From assembly GCA_031264475.1 (NCBI GenBank), contig JAISEA010000124.1:1-6591 (forward strand): a stretch of 6,591 nt of DNA, read 5' to 3'. The notes beneath the pieces were generated by a model. That model did no database searches. It was not told the DNA's origin and saw only the letters and a program-made list of their open reading frames with translations. A program made the translations under genes and the position numbers. Below are positions 1 to 5,234 of the stretch, piece by piece (position 1 is the stretch's first letter; each line of letters begins with the position of its first letter). This DNA comes from Treponema sp. Its GTDB lineage: Bacteria > Spirochaetota > Spirochaetia > Treponematales > Breznakiellaceae.

Positions 1-1496
1 GATGTCCGTGTCCGCTTGATCGCCGAACAACAACGCTCCGCAAGTTTTGCGACGACCGCGATGTTTCGGGAAGCCGTTGAGACCCCCTCATCTGTACCGT
101 CTATCACCTGTATCTTTTCTGGCTCTACCGCCAGTATTCTCACCGCCAAATCGCGCAGAATCCACACGAAGCTAGAATCCGCGCTCGTTCTTATCACGAG
201 AGATTCGTCTTCTTTTAACGTCATTTCTACGGAACAGTCGTTGTTCCCGAATAGGAGACCACTCCCCTGATAAGCAAGGGCTATTCCTATGCCCCGTAAC
301 GGCGTTTCTTCTGGGTTATCCCGCCCGCGGAGTAGGTTGTAGGACGCCCATTTCCGCTTGTAATCCGCCATCGCGGTGACTCGTTCCATCACTTGATCCG
401 CGAAGCCCTGTTCCTTGAGGGGAATTCCTATGGCAACCTTGCCGTCTTTCTTGAGGGCGTGCTTTATCCGCCACTCGGCAGGCATCATGCCGATCATATC
501 CGCGATACGGGAGACGTGCCGTTCTATCGCAAAGAAGCCTTGGGACAGCCCAAAGCCTTCAAACGGTCCTTGGTAGGGAATATTGCTCTTTACTGCGGTG
601 GCTTTCACGGTAACCGGTGAAAGCTGATACGCGCCGAGGCTCCCGATACAGATTCGCGTTAAGATTTCCTCGGTGAAGACTCCTTCCGCGCCTACGTTAA
701 TCTTAGCCTCTATGTCTGTTGTCAGGATTTCCCCGTCTTCTTTAATACTGCTCGTGATTTTTATTTCAGTTTCCGCGCGTTTCGGGCCGTAGCGGAAACA
801 TTCTTCCCGTGTCAGACAGAGTTTCACCGGCTTTTTCGTCAAGAACGCGCCTAACGCCGTATGACACGCAACCAGAGACGGGTACCAAAGCTTGCCGTCG
901 AGGTGGAAACCGAGTTTTGTGGGAATAACTTTAACTGTTTCTGGGTTTATCCCCAAGACTTTAGCGACGGAATTCCGTGTATGCGCCTGCCATTGGGTCG
1001 CTGTGTAAACGGTAATCCCCGCTTCGGAAGGAGTCGTCAATGCACAGAAGGGTTCCGCCTCCCAATGATCCTGAATACCGGTGCGGTAAACGCCTTGAAC
1101 TATGGTTTTATTTTCAACCGCGTCTGGAGGCAGGGGTTCGCCAATGACGAAGTTTCTTTCCATTATGCTTTCGGTCTGTTCCGCATTTTCCGTGGCGTCT
1201 TCCTGTTCAATCAAGACCTTGCAGTCTGCGGCGTAAGCCCATAGCTGTAGGTCGTCTGGACCAACGAGGATGCCCACGGGTTCGCCTCTGTAAGAGACGT
1301 TATCCTTTGCCAATATGGGGACGGGAAACTCGTCGAGTTGGTTGGCGCCGGGTATGTCCTTCGCGGTGATGAGCGTGTAAGAGGGCGGCATTTGGGGACA
1401 TTCTACGGTTACGAATCGTCCTTGTGCGGATGGGGACCTGAGGGTAACGGCGAAGAGGGTGTCTTCAATGTTTATATCAGTAACAAATACATCCAT
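1..1496 (-). CDS. Molybdenum hydroxylase large subunit, xanthine dehydrogenase family (partial, C-terminus off the left edge)
   Basis: This is the N-terminal 498 residues of a molybdopterin-binding subunit; the frame is open to the window edge. I translated the minus strand by hand. Residues 13-85 match the a/b-hammerhead domain (LFAVTLRSP, then LITAKDIPGANQL, then SYRGEPVGILVGPDD). Next come the Mo-domain landmarks HWEAEP (144-149), TATQW (165-169), PVKLCLTREE (223-232) and GFGLSQ (314-319). Known family members hydroxylate purines or aldehydes using Moco, two 2Fe-2S clusters and FAD, usually with separate small and medium subunits, none of which is in this window. Family length is usually over 700 residues, so the part with the catalytic Glu lies outside. 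Odd points: the usual GGGFGGKE stretch is LGFHLDGKL here (195-203), and the Arg of FRGFG is Glu313. The ATG is the only plausible start, since an in-frame TGA lies at 1506-1508, but it has no clear Shine-Dalgarno. It follows the transporter gene by 45 bp. Family call is firm; substrate is unknown. Confidence 0.88.
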   Translation of the reverse strand, partial: MDVFVTDINIEDTLFAVTLRSPSAQGRFVTVECPQMPPSYTLITAKDIPGANQLDEFPVPILAKDNVSYRGEPVGILVGPDDLQLWAYAADCKVLIEQEDATENAEQTESIMERNFVIGEPLPPDAVENKTIVQGVYRTGIQDHWEAEPFCALTTPSEAGITVYTATQWQAHTRNSVAKVLGINPETVKVIPTKLGFHLDGKLWYPSLVACHTALGAFLTKKPVKLCLTREECFRYGPKRAETEIKITSSIKEDGEILTTDIEAKINVGAEGVFTEEILTRICIGSLGAYQLSPVTVKATAVKSNIPYQGPFEGFGLSQGFFAIERHVSRIADMIGMMPAEWRIKHALKKDGKVAIGIPLKEQGFADQVMERVTAMADYKRKWASYNLLRGRDNPEETPLRGIGIALAYQGSGLLFGNNDCSVEMTLKEDESLVIRTSADSSFVWILRDLAVRILAVEPEKIQVIDGTDEGVSTASRNIAVVAKLAERCCSAIKRTRT

Positions 1497-1541
1497 TCTG
1501 CGATTTCAGGAGTGGTTTTGGCGTTATCGACCAACCGCCCC

Positions 1542-2141
1542 TTACTCTTCCTTTGATAGTTTTGACCGTCTGTGTCCCAAATGGAGGTTTTTCCATAGGG
1601 AAACCACGATAAAGGTAATTATTGCGGAGGCGACTGCCTCAATGGGTCCGTTGAGTGCGGCGATGGGGAAGATTATTTCCCAGGGGAAGATTTTGAGCAA
1701 TCCGAGTCCGCCGAGAACGAGGACTGTATTGACGAGGCTTCCGATGATTGCCGCGGTGATGATGGCGATTGCGATGATGGGCGTCTTTTGTTCTTTCTTA
1801 TTCCATAGTTGTCCGCTTATGAGGGCGTAACAGAACCATGCGGCGGGTCCTATAAGGATACGTGGGATCAACGCGATGAATGGATAGGTCATGAAAGCCA
1901 TATCCACGGGTGAGGTTGCGATGATAGATGCTTGGATGATGCTGAAAATCCCAAACAGGATTCCTATAAACAGTCCCACAAAGGGACCTTCGAGTATTGC
2001 GCCTATGATGACAGGCACTTGTAGTATGGTTATTGCGGCTCCGAACGGCAATACAATGAAGCCGAGTCCGGTAATGCCCAACACTATGATGATTGAAGAC
2101 AAAACGCCTGCAATCGCTATTTTCTTAACGGTGTTATTCAC
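1542..2141 (-). CDS. ECF-type transporter S component (substrate-binding membrane subunit)
   Basis: This is a 199-residue very hydrophobic protein with about six membrane segments (roughly 8-30, 34-52, 54-75, 83-108, 121-149, 153-182) and a basic, soluble C-terminal tail. The pattern ITILQVPVIIGAILEGPFVG at 37-56, then the FGIFS turn (63-67) and a YPFIALIPRILIG segment (86-98), is typical of ECF S components of the general ECF_trnsprt type. Such subunits bind a vitamin or other small molecule and work with a shared EcfT/EcfA1/EcfA2 module, which is not present here and is probably encoded elsewhere. The start is GTG, preceded by AAGGAGG at 2147-2153 with 5 nt spacing. It sits 27 bp after the lipoprotein gene and 45 bp before the molybdenum hydroxylase gene, so the substrate may relate to that enzyme (a purine or other substrate, or a flavin or pterin precursor). 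That link is inference; the sequence does not identify the substrate. Confidence 0.85.
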   Translation of the reverse strand: MNNTVKKIAIAGVLSSIIIVLGITGLGFIVLPFGAAITILQVPVIIGAILEGPFVGLFIGILFGIFSIIQASIIATSPVDMAFMTYPFIALIPRILIGPAAWFCYALISGQLWNKKEQKTPIIAIAIITAAIIGSLVNTVLVLGGLGLLKIFPWEIIFPIAALNGPIEAVASAIITFIVVSLWKNLHLGHRRSKLSKEE

Positions 2142-2168
2142 GATTTCCTCCTTATATTTTATTATGGG

Positions 2169-3425
2169 TTATTTAGAATACGCGACTCCGCCGACAGCGC
2201 CGACGACGACAAACCTACCGCCGCCATAGGCGGCGCCGTAGAAGTTATCGTTGTCAAAGAGGCTGTCAGTTGCTGGTATCCAACTTATTCCGTCAGAGGA
2301 GGACGCTATTTGGTAGTTATCGCCGACAGCGACAAACCTATCGCCGCTGTGAGTTATGGCTCTGATATTGTTGGCGCCGAATGCGCTATCTTCTACTTCC
2401 GACCATGTTATCCCGTTAGAGGAATACGCCATCTTGCCGCCGTCTCCGCCCGCGACAAATTTACCGCCGCCATAGGCTATACTGTAAATGGTGCCGCTGA
2501 AAACGCTGTTTTCTACCGCGGTCCAGTCCGTCCCGTTAGAGGAATACGCCGTCTTGCCATCTTCGCCCACAGCGACAAACTTACTGCCGCTATAGGCGAC
2601 GCTATGGATAACGCTACTGCCGAATGTAGTTTCCCCTACCGCGTCCCATGTAGTCCCGGTTATGGAAGAATACGCTATCTTACCGCCATCGCCTACAGCG
2701 ACAAACTTGTTATCTCCATAAACGATGCCATAGATGCTGTCGGTGAATGTACTATCCCCTACCGCAGTCCAGTTCCTCCCATTAGAGGAATACGCCATCT
2801 TGCCGTCCGCGCCTACGGCGAAGAACCTGTTGTTGCCATAGGTTATACCGAATATATCATCACTGAATTTGCTATCCGCTACCACGACCCATGCGGTCGC
2901 GTTAGGAGTGGCAGTCCATACCGTCGTGTTAGTGGGATCGGGATATACCATTTTGCCGCCAGCGCCGCCAGCGACAAACTTGCCGCCGCCATAGGCTATG
3001 CTATAGATATTATTGGCGCCGAAATTACTATTCCTTACTCCCCACGACAAGGGAACATTGCCAGCCACCGCCGTGACCGACGCTCCGCTACCTTTGTTTC
3101 CCGAAGCGTCTACGCTCTTAACGGTAAAGGTGTACTCCGCATCATTGATCAGACCGGTTATTTCTTTAGTAACGGTTCCCTGTTTAACGATGATGGGGCT
3201 TGATCCGTCTGGCTTATAGGTAATTTCCACGCTGTCAAAGTCCGTATCGCTCGGCTCAGTCCACGAAAGAGTTACTTTTTCATTGCCGCCTACAGCGGTG
3301 AGAGTGGTAACATTGCCGGGCGAATCGAAGTCATCGTCGACGTCGTTGATGCCGCCGCCGCATCCCGCAATAATCAATCCGAAAGTAAGCATAAGCGCCG
3401 CACTTCTCAATAAAAACTTGTTCAT
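2169..3425 (-). CDS. Secreted lipoprotein: FN3 domain plus seven Asp-box-like propeller repeats
   Basis: This is a 418-residue protein. A lipoprotein signal occupies residues 1-21, with a basic N-terminus, a hydrophobic core and lipobox IIAGC, so Cys22 would be the lipidated residue. A Gly/Asp-rich linker (23-35) follows, then a fibronectin type III domain (about 36-121; VTLSWTEPSD, AEYTFTVKSVDASGNKGS). From Trp128 there are seven repeats starting at W128, W179, W219, W260, W301, W341 and W382, with spacing near 41. Each has the form W-x-x-V-x-(D/N)-S-x-F, then I-Y-x-I-x-Y-G-x-x-K-F-V-A-V-G-x-x-G-K, and most end in SSxGxxW, an Asp-box-like turn. The last repeat stops at AYSK without its final strand, which the first segment before W128 could supply, as in a closed seven-bladed propeller. 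The protein is probably anchored to a membrane facing the periplasm or surface. AGGAGG at 3432-3437, 6 nt before the ATG, fixes the start. It is the first gene of the likely three-gene unit. Ligand or function is unknown. Confidence 0.9.
   Translation of the reverse strand: MNKFLLRSAALMLTFGLIIAGCGGGINDVDDDFDSPGNVTTLTAVGGNEKVTLSWTEPSDTDFDSVEITYKPDGSSPIIVKQGTVTKEITGLINDAEYTFTVKSVDASGNKGSGASVTAVAGNVPLSWGVRNSNFGANNIYSIAYGGGKFVAGGAGGKMVYPDPTNTTVWTATPNATAWVVVADSKFSDDIFGITYGNNRFFAVGADGKMAYSSNGRNWTAVGDSTFTDSIYGIVYGDNKFVAVGDGGKIAYSSITGTTWDAVGETTFGSSVIHSVAYSGSKFVAVGEDGKTAYSSNGTDWTAVENSVFSGTIYSIAYGGGKFVAGGDGGKMAYSSNGITWSEVEDSAFGANNIRAITHSGDRFVAVGDNYQIASSSDGISWIPATDSLFDNDNFYGAAYGGGRFVVVGAVGGVAYSK
2172..3044 (-). 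repeat. Seven tandem in-gene repeats (~123 bp period) encoding propeller blades
   Basis: The 3' two thirds of the lipoprotein gene consists of seven degenerate tandem units, six about 120-123 bp and the first 153 bp. Phrases for FVAVG, GGKMAYSSNG and SIAYGGGKF recur almost unchanged at DNA level. The first blade carries an extra ~10 residues (YPDPTNTTVW and the following segment). The repeats also create a long open frame on the opposite strand, which is not a gene. Confidence 0.85.
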
Positions 3426-3499
3426 AAAAAACCTCCTATCTTTATACTACCCGCCACACCTTGCTTGGAATTGCGAGCTTTTTCTTTAGGTATAAGTTT

Positions 3500-3527
3500 A
3501 TTATCCAATTACTGCGAAAAACGTCAA
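3500..3527 (-). promoter_or_regulatory. Predicted sigma-70 promoter for the lipoprotein-transporter-hydroxylase unit
   Basis: On the minus strand TTGACG (3522-3527) is followed after 16 bp by GATAAT (3500-3505), giving a start near 3493 and a leader of about 65-70 nt before the lipoprotein ATG. The spacing is slightly short but both boxes match well. The palindrome that ends the left modular repeat (3529-3541) lies one base upstream of the -35 box. No other promoter candidate is obvious between here and the gene. Confidence 0.6.
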
Positions 3528-3528
3528 G

Positions 3529-3708
3529 CACCTTTCAGGTGTTTAAATACTTCACACGGGTTGTTGTACGAAAGGGTGCGCCGCTGTCCCCGACTTGACG
3601 GTTACGCTTGCAAGCAAGCGGAACCTACTCGTTGTTAGAAGAAGGGGCGGAGCGCTTTAGAACACCCGAAGGGTGCGCTTGCACGCAAGCGGAACCTACT
3701 CGTTGTCT
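3529..3708 (-). repeat. Modular palindromic repeat, left copy (inverted relative to the two right copies)
   Basis: Read on the minus strand, this 180 bp stretch has the same order of motifs as 5002-5200, and, apart from a ~68 bp internal segment, nearly the same sequence as 5235-5346. Motifs in minus-strand order: ACAACGAGTAGGTTC, hairpin CGCTTGC/GCAAGCG (3676-3691), hairpin CACCC-TTC-GGGTG (3663-3675), TTCTAAAGCGCTCCGCCCC, a second CGAGTAGGTTC with hairpin CGCTTG/CAAGCG (3605-3620), CGTAACCGTCAAG, CGTGTGAAGTATTTAAAC, and the terminal palindrome CACCT-GAA-AGGTG (3529-3541). It carries no convincing gene; short open frames through it are not conserved as protein. It forms the left border of the repeat-rich segment. 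Confidence 0.85.
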
Positions 3709-3714
3709 GACACC

Positions 3715-3812
3715 CTACTATCTGCTAACTACTAACTACTAACTACTAACTATTCACTGCTAACTATTCACTGCTACCTACTACCTACTACCTACTACTT
3801 GCTAACTTATAA
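3715..3812 (+). repeat. Heptanucleotide tandem tract (14 units)
   Basis: Fourteen consecutive 7-bp units can be read without a phase break: CTACTAT, CTGCTAA, CTACTAA three times, CTATTCA, CTGCTAA, CTATTCA, CTGCTAC, CTACTAC three times, TTGCTAA, CTTATAA. The tract is intergenic, between the left modular repeat and the promoter of the 238-aa gene. Such tracts can change length by slippage. Here a change would alter spacing upstream of the promoter, not a reading frame. Between 3813 and 3869 I see only A-rich unstructured sequence. Confidence 0.85.
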
Positions 3813-3869
3813 GTGGAAAGGCGGCTGAAATTGCGCTTTTGAAAATAATCGAGAAAAGAAAAAATTCAC

Positions 3870-3898
3870 TTGCATGAAATATCAAAACTATATACAAT
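3870..3898 (+). promoter_or_regulatory. Predicted sigma-70 promoter of the unknown 238-aa gene
   Basis: TTGCAT (3870-3875), a 17 bp spacer, and TACAAT (3893-3898) lie in an AT-rich stretch. The predicted start near 3905 would place the whole 21 bp repeat array (3911-4078) in the transcript as a leader of about 190 nt. Both hexamers are 5 of 6 and 4 of 6 matches or better with ideal spacing, which makes this a good candidate. Confidence 0.6.
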
Positions 3899-3910
3899 AA
3901 TTCTAGTTCA

Positions 3911-4078
3911 GAAGTAACTACTTTTAGACTAGAAGTAACTACTTTTGGTTCAGAAGTAACTACTTTTGGTTCAGAAGTAACTACTTCTGGTCTATAAGTA
4001 ACTACTTCTAATTCAGAAGTAACTACTTCTGGATCATAGGTAACTACTTATGATTCAGAAGTAGTTACTTTTAGTTCA
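3911..4078 (+). repeat. Eight tandem 21-bp repeats in the leader of the 238-aa gene
   Basis: Eight units of exactly 21 bp begin at 3911, 3932, 3953, 3974, 3995, 4016, 4037 and 4058. Each has a core close to GAAGTAACTACTT followed by an eight-base linker such as TTGGTTCA or CTGGATCA. The core AAGTA-AC-TACTT is a dyad with a two-base centre; units 5 and 7 vary in the first bases, and unit 8 carries the flipped centre (AAGTA-GT-TACTT). The 21 bp period is two helical turns, so all cores face the same side of DNA. One frame reads E-V-T-T-F/S-G-S but is broken by stops at units 5 and 7 and has no start, so it is not a coding repeat. It may act as a protein-binding array or as structured leader RNA. 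Confidence 0.9.
4015..4072 (+). promoter_or_regulatory. Long hairpin formed by the last three 21-bp units
   Basis: Bases 4015-4041 pair with 4046-4072 around the four-base loop AACT. I counted 27 consecutive pairs including three G-U (24 Watson-Crick). The stem exists because unit 8 has the reversed centre and because the linkers on either side of unit 7 are complementary. The hairpin ends 13 nt before the AGGAG of the downstream gene, so in RNA it would stand just upstream of the ribosome site without masking it. It has a few U residues at its 3' side but is AT-rich, so a terminator or attenuator role is only a possibility. Confidence 0.7.
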
Positions 4079-4096
4079 GAGAAAAAGGAGAAAAAC

Positions 4097-4813
4097 ATGG
4101 CTCATTATAGAGAATGGCTTCCAACAACCAGAGACAAAATACTTGCTATGTGTAGAGAATGGATTACCGCATTGATCGCGTCAGCTTCGGCGTGGAATGT
4201 CCCTCAAAATGTTATAACTGAACTGCAAACACTGTTTGCCTTAGCCGAAGCTGCCTTTGGCGCGGCGCAAGACTCAAGCGAGCGCACCGCTTACATCAGC
4301 GCCAAATGCAAAGCGGCTTTTGGCGCGCTGGTTGGGAAAATGCGGCTTATCAAAAGGCATTATTTTCTCAGTCCGCCGCTTGCGGACGCGGATTACGCCT
4401 TACTCGGATTGAAGCCGCGGGATAAAGCCCGTTCGCTGGTTCCCCCTCCGATAGACCAAGTATTAGCGGAAATTTCCCGCCCCGGGATTCATTTGTTGGA
4501 ATTGCATTTTCGTCCTGCTCCCGAAGCCTTGTTGGACCAGCATCGGGGCGATTACGGCTGTCGTTATTATTGGGGCGTCATGCCGCCGGGCGGCGCTTCG
4601 GTGGAGGCGGCGACCGGCGAGAAGCGGGAATTGATGAACGTCCCTACGTCGGGTGCACTTCTTCCATTCTCAAAGTTCACCCGTCGAAAGAAAGAACGTA
4701 TCGACTTTGCGGCTGGCGACTCTGGGAAAAGAGCGTTCTTTTGCGTGCGTTACGAAAACGCCAAAGGGGAGGCGGGTCCCTGGGGTCAGATATTTTCATC
4801 AATTATCCCATAG
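4097..4813 (+). CDS. Conserved-looking hypothetical protein, 238 aa
   Basis: I do not recognise a named function. Residues 1-90 are Ala-rich and probably helical (TRDKILAMCREWITALIASA; ALAEAAFGAAQDSS). A basic segment follows (LVGKMRLIKRHYF), then a Pro-rich part (about 92-142, LVPPPIDQV, HFRPAPEALL). The C-terminal ~90 residues look beta-rich and FN3-like, ending in FFCVRYENAKGEAGPWGQIF and SSIIP. The ending of the type R-x-E-N-x-x-G-x-x-GPW...IIP resembles hypothetical proteins I recall from Treponema and Bacteroidetes; that recall needs a search. There is no signal peptide or membrane segment, so it is probably cytoplasmic. AGGAG at 4086-4090, 6 nt before the ATG, supports the start. It stands alone between repeat blocks, with its own predicted promoter and the 21 bp leader array. 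No clear terminator follows. Confidence 0.85.
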   Translation: MAHYREWLPTTRDKILAMCREWITALIASASAWNVPQNVITELQTLFALAEAAFGAAQDSSERTAYISAKCKAAFGALVGKMRLIKRHYFLSPPLADADYALLGLKPRDKARSLVPPPIDQVLAEISRPGIHLLELHFRPAPEALLDQHRGDYGCRYYWGVMPPGGASVEAATGEKRELMNVPTSGALLPFSKFTRRKKERIDFAAGDSGKRAFFCVRYENAKGEAGPWGQIFSSIIP

Positions 4814-4850
4814 GCTTCGCCGGTGTCAGATACCTGCTTATTCTCGAAAA

Positions 4851-4892
4851 GTGAATAGGTAGCAGGTAGTAGAGTGATTAGTGATTAGTGTT
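4851..4892 (-). repeat. Heptanucleotide tract downstream of the 238-aa gene (inverted)
   Basis: Six 7-bp units on the plus strand: GTGAATA, GGTAGCA, GGTAGTA, GAGTGAT, TAGTGAT, TAGTGTT. Their complements (TGCTACC, TACTACC, TATTCAC) are rotations of the same words found in the tract at 3715-3812, so this tract is inverted relative to it. The following 80 bp (4893-4972) is purine-rich and shows no feature I can name. Confidence 0.7.
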
Positions 4893-4972
4893 AAGGTGTC
4901 TCTAAAGAGTAATGAGCAAAGGAAGACGGGCGAGATAAGAGCAGAAGATCAAAGCGCGGGCATCCTGCTCTT

Positions 4973-5000
4973 TACTAACTGCTACCTGTTAATTGCTATT
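4973..5000 (+). repeat. Short heptanucleotide tract next to the middle modular repeat
   Basis: Four degenerate 7-bp units, TACTAAC, TGCTACC, TGTTAAT and TGCTATT, lie directly before the middle repeat copy. They use the same vocabulary and orientation as the tract at 3715-3812. The tract is short and degenerate, so the call rests mainly on its position beside a modular repeat, as on the left side. Confidence 0.55.
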
Positions 5001-5001
5001 T

Positions 5002-5200
5002 GAGTAGATTCCGTTTGCTTACAAGCGCACCCTTCGGGTGTTTTAAAGCGTCCTACTTTACCGCCTGTCGGGGACAACGCACCCTTTCTAACAACGAGAA
5101 GGTTCCGCTTGTTTACAAGCGTAACCGTCAAGACAGTGGAAGCGGGTCCCCCCTTTCTAACAACACCCCGTGTGAAGTATTGAAACACCCGAAGGGTGTT
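5002..5200 (+). repeat. Modular palindromic repeat, middle copy (full length, diverged)
   Basis: It has the motif order of the left copy in inverted orientation: GAGTAGATTC, an imperfect CGTTTG/CAAGCG arm, CACCC-TTC-GGGTG (5028-5040) followed by TTTTAAAGCG, GTCGGGGACA, ACCCTTTCTAACAACGAGAAGGTTC, hairpin CGCTTGT/ACAAGCG (5106-5121), CGTAACCGTCAAG, a second CCCTTTCTAACAACA, CGTGTGAAGTATTGAAA and the terminal palindrome CACCC-GAA-GGGTG (5186-5198). It differs from the left copy at many positions, but the hairpins are kept through paired changes. The first CACCC hairpin followed by TTTT could serve as a weak terminator for the upstream gene. No protein-coding reading is convincing. Confidence 0.8.
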
Positions 5201-5227
5201 GACAAAAGGGGAGAACTGTAGGATACT
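5199..5227 (+). promoter_or_regulatory. Near-consensus sigma-70 promoter for the PLP-enzyme gene
   Basis: TTGACA (5199-5204) is a perfect -35 box; after exactly 17 bp comes GATACT (5222-5227). The predicted start near 5234 coincides with the first base of the right repeat copy. The transcript would then have a leader of about 160 nt made almost wholly of repeat sequence before the ATG at 5393. The -35 box overlaps the last bases of the middle repeat copy. Confidence 0.65.
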
Positions 5228-5234
5228 TATTTTA

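Noticed and set aside
861..1244. Plus-strand frames at 16-270, 393-620, 861-1244 and 1338-1556
   Set aside because: They are shadows of the molybdenum hydroxylase gene, whose minus-strand frame is open throughout and matches a known family along its length.
2310..3203. A 297-codon open frame on the plus strand, antisense to the lipoprotein gene
   Set aside because: It mirrors the in-gene repeats of the real gene, has no ribosome site, and its product is low-complexity with no domain. The minus-strand frame has signal peptide, FN3 domain, repeats and a strong ribosome site.
3529..3812. CRISPR array
   Set aside because: The repeats are either modular and unequal or directly tandem without unique spacers of constant length, and there are no cas genes.
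3911..4015. A possible coded heptapeptide repeat (EVTTFGS-like) in the 21-bp array
   Set aside because: The frame meets stops in units 5 and 7 and has no start codon with a ribosome site; the nearby ATG at 3874 is in another frame and stops after eight codons.
4570..4862. Two plus-strand frames (4570-4854 and 4653-4862) overlapping the 3' half of the 238-aa gene
   Set aside because: They lack ribosome sites and are rich in rare-looking Arg/Gly combinations typical of shifted frames; the 4097 frame has a strong ribosome site and a sensible composition.
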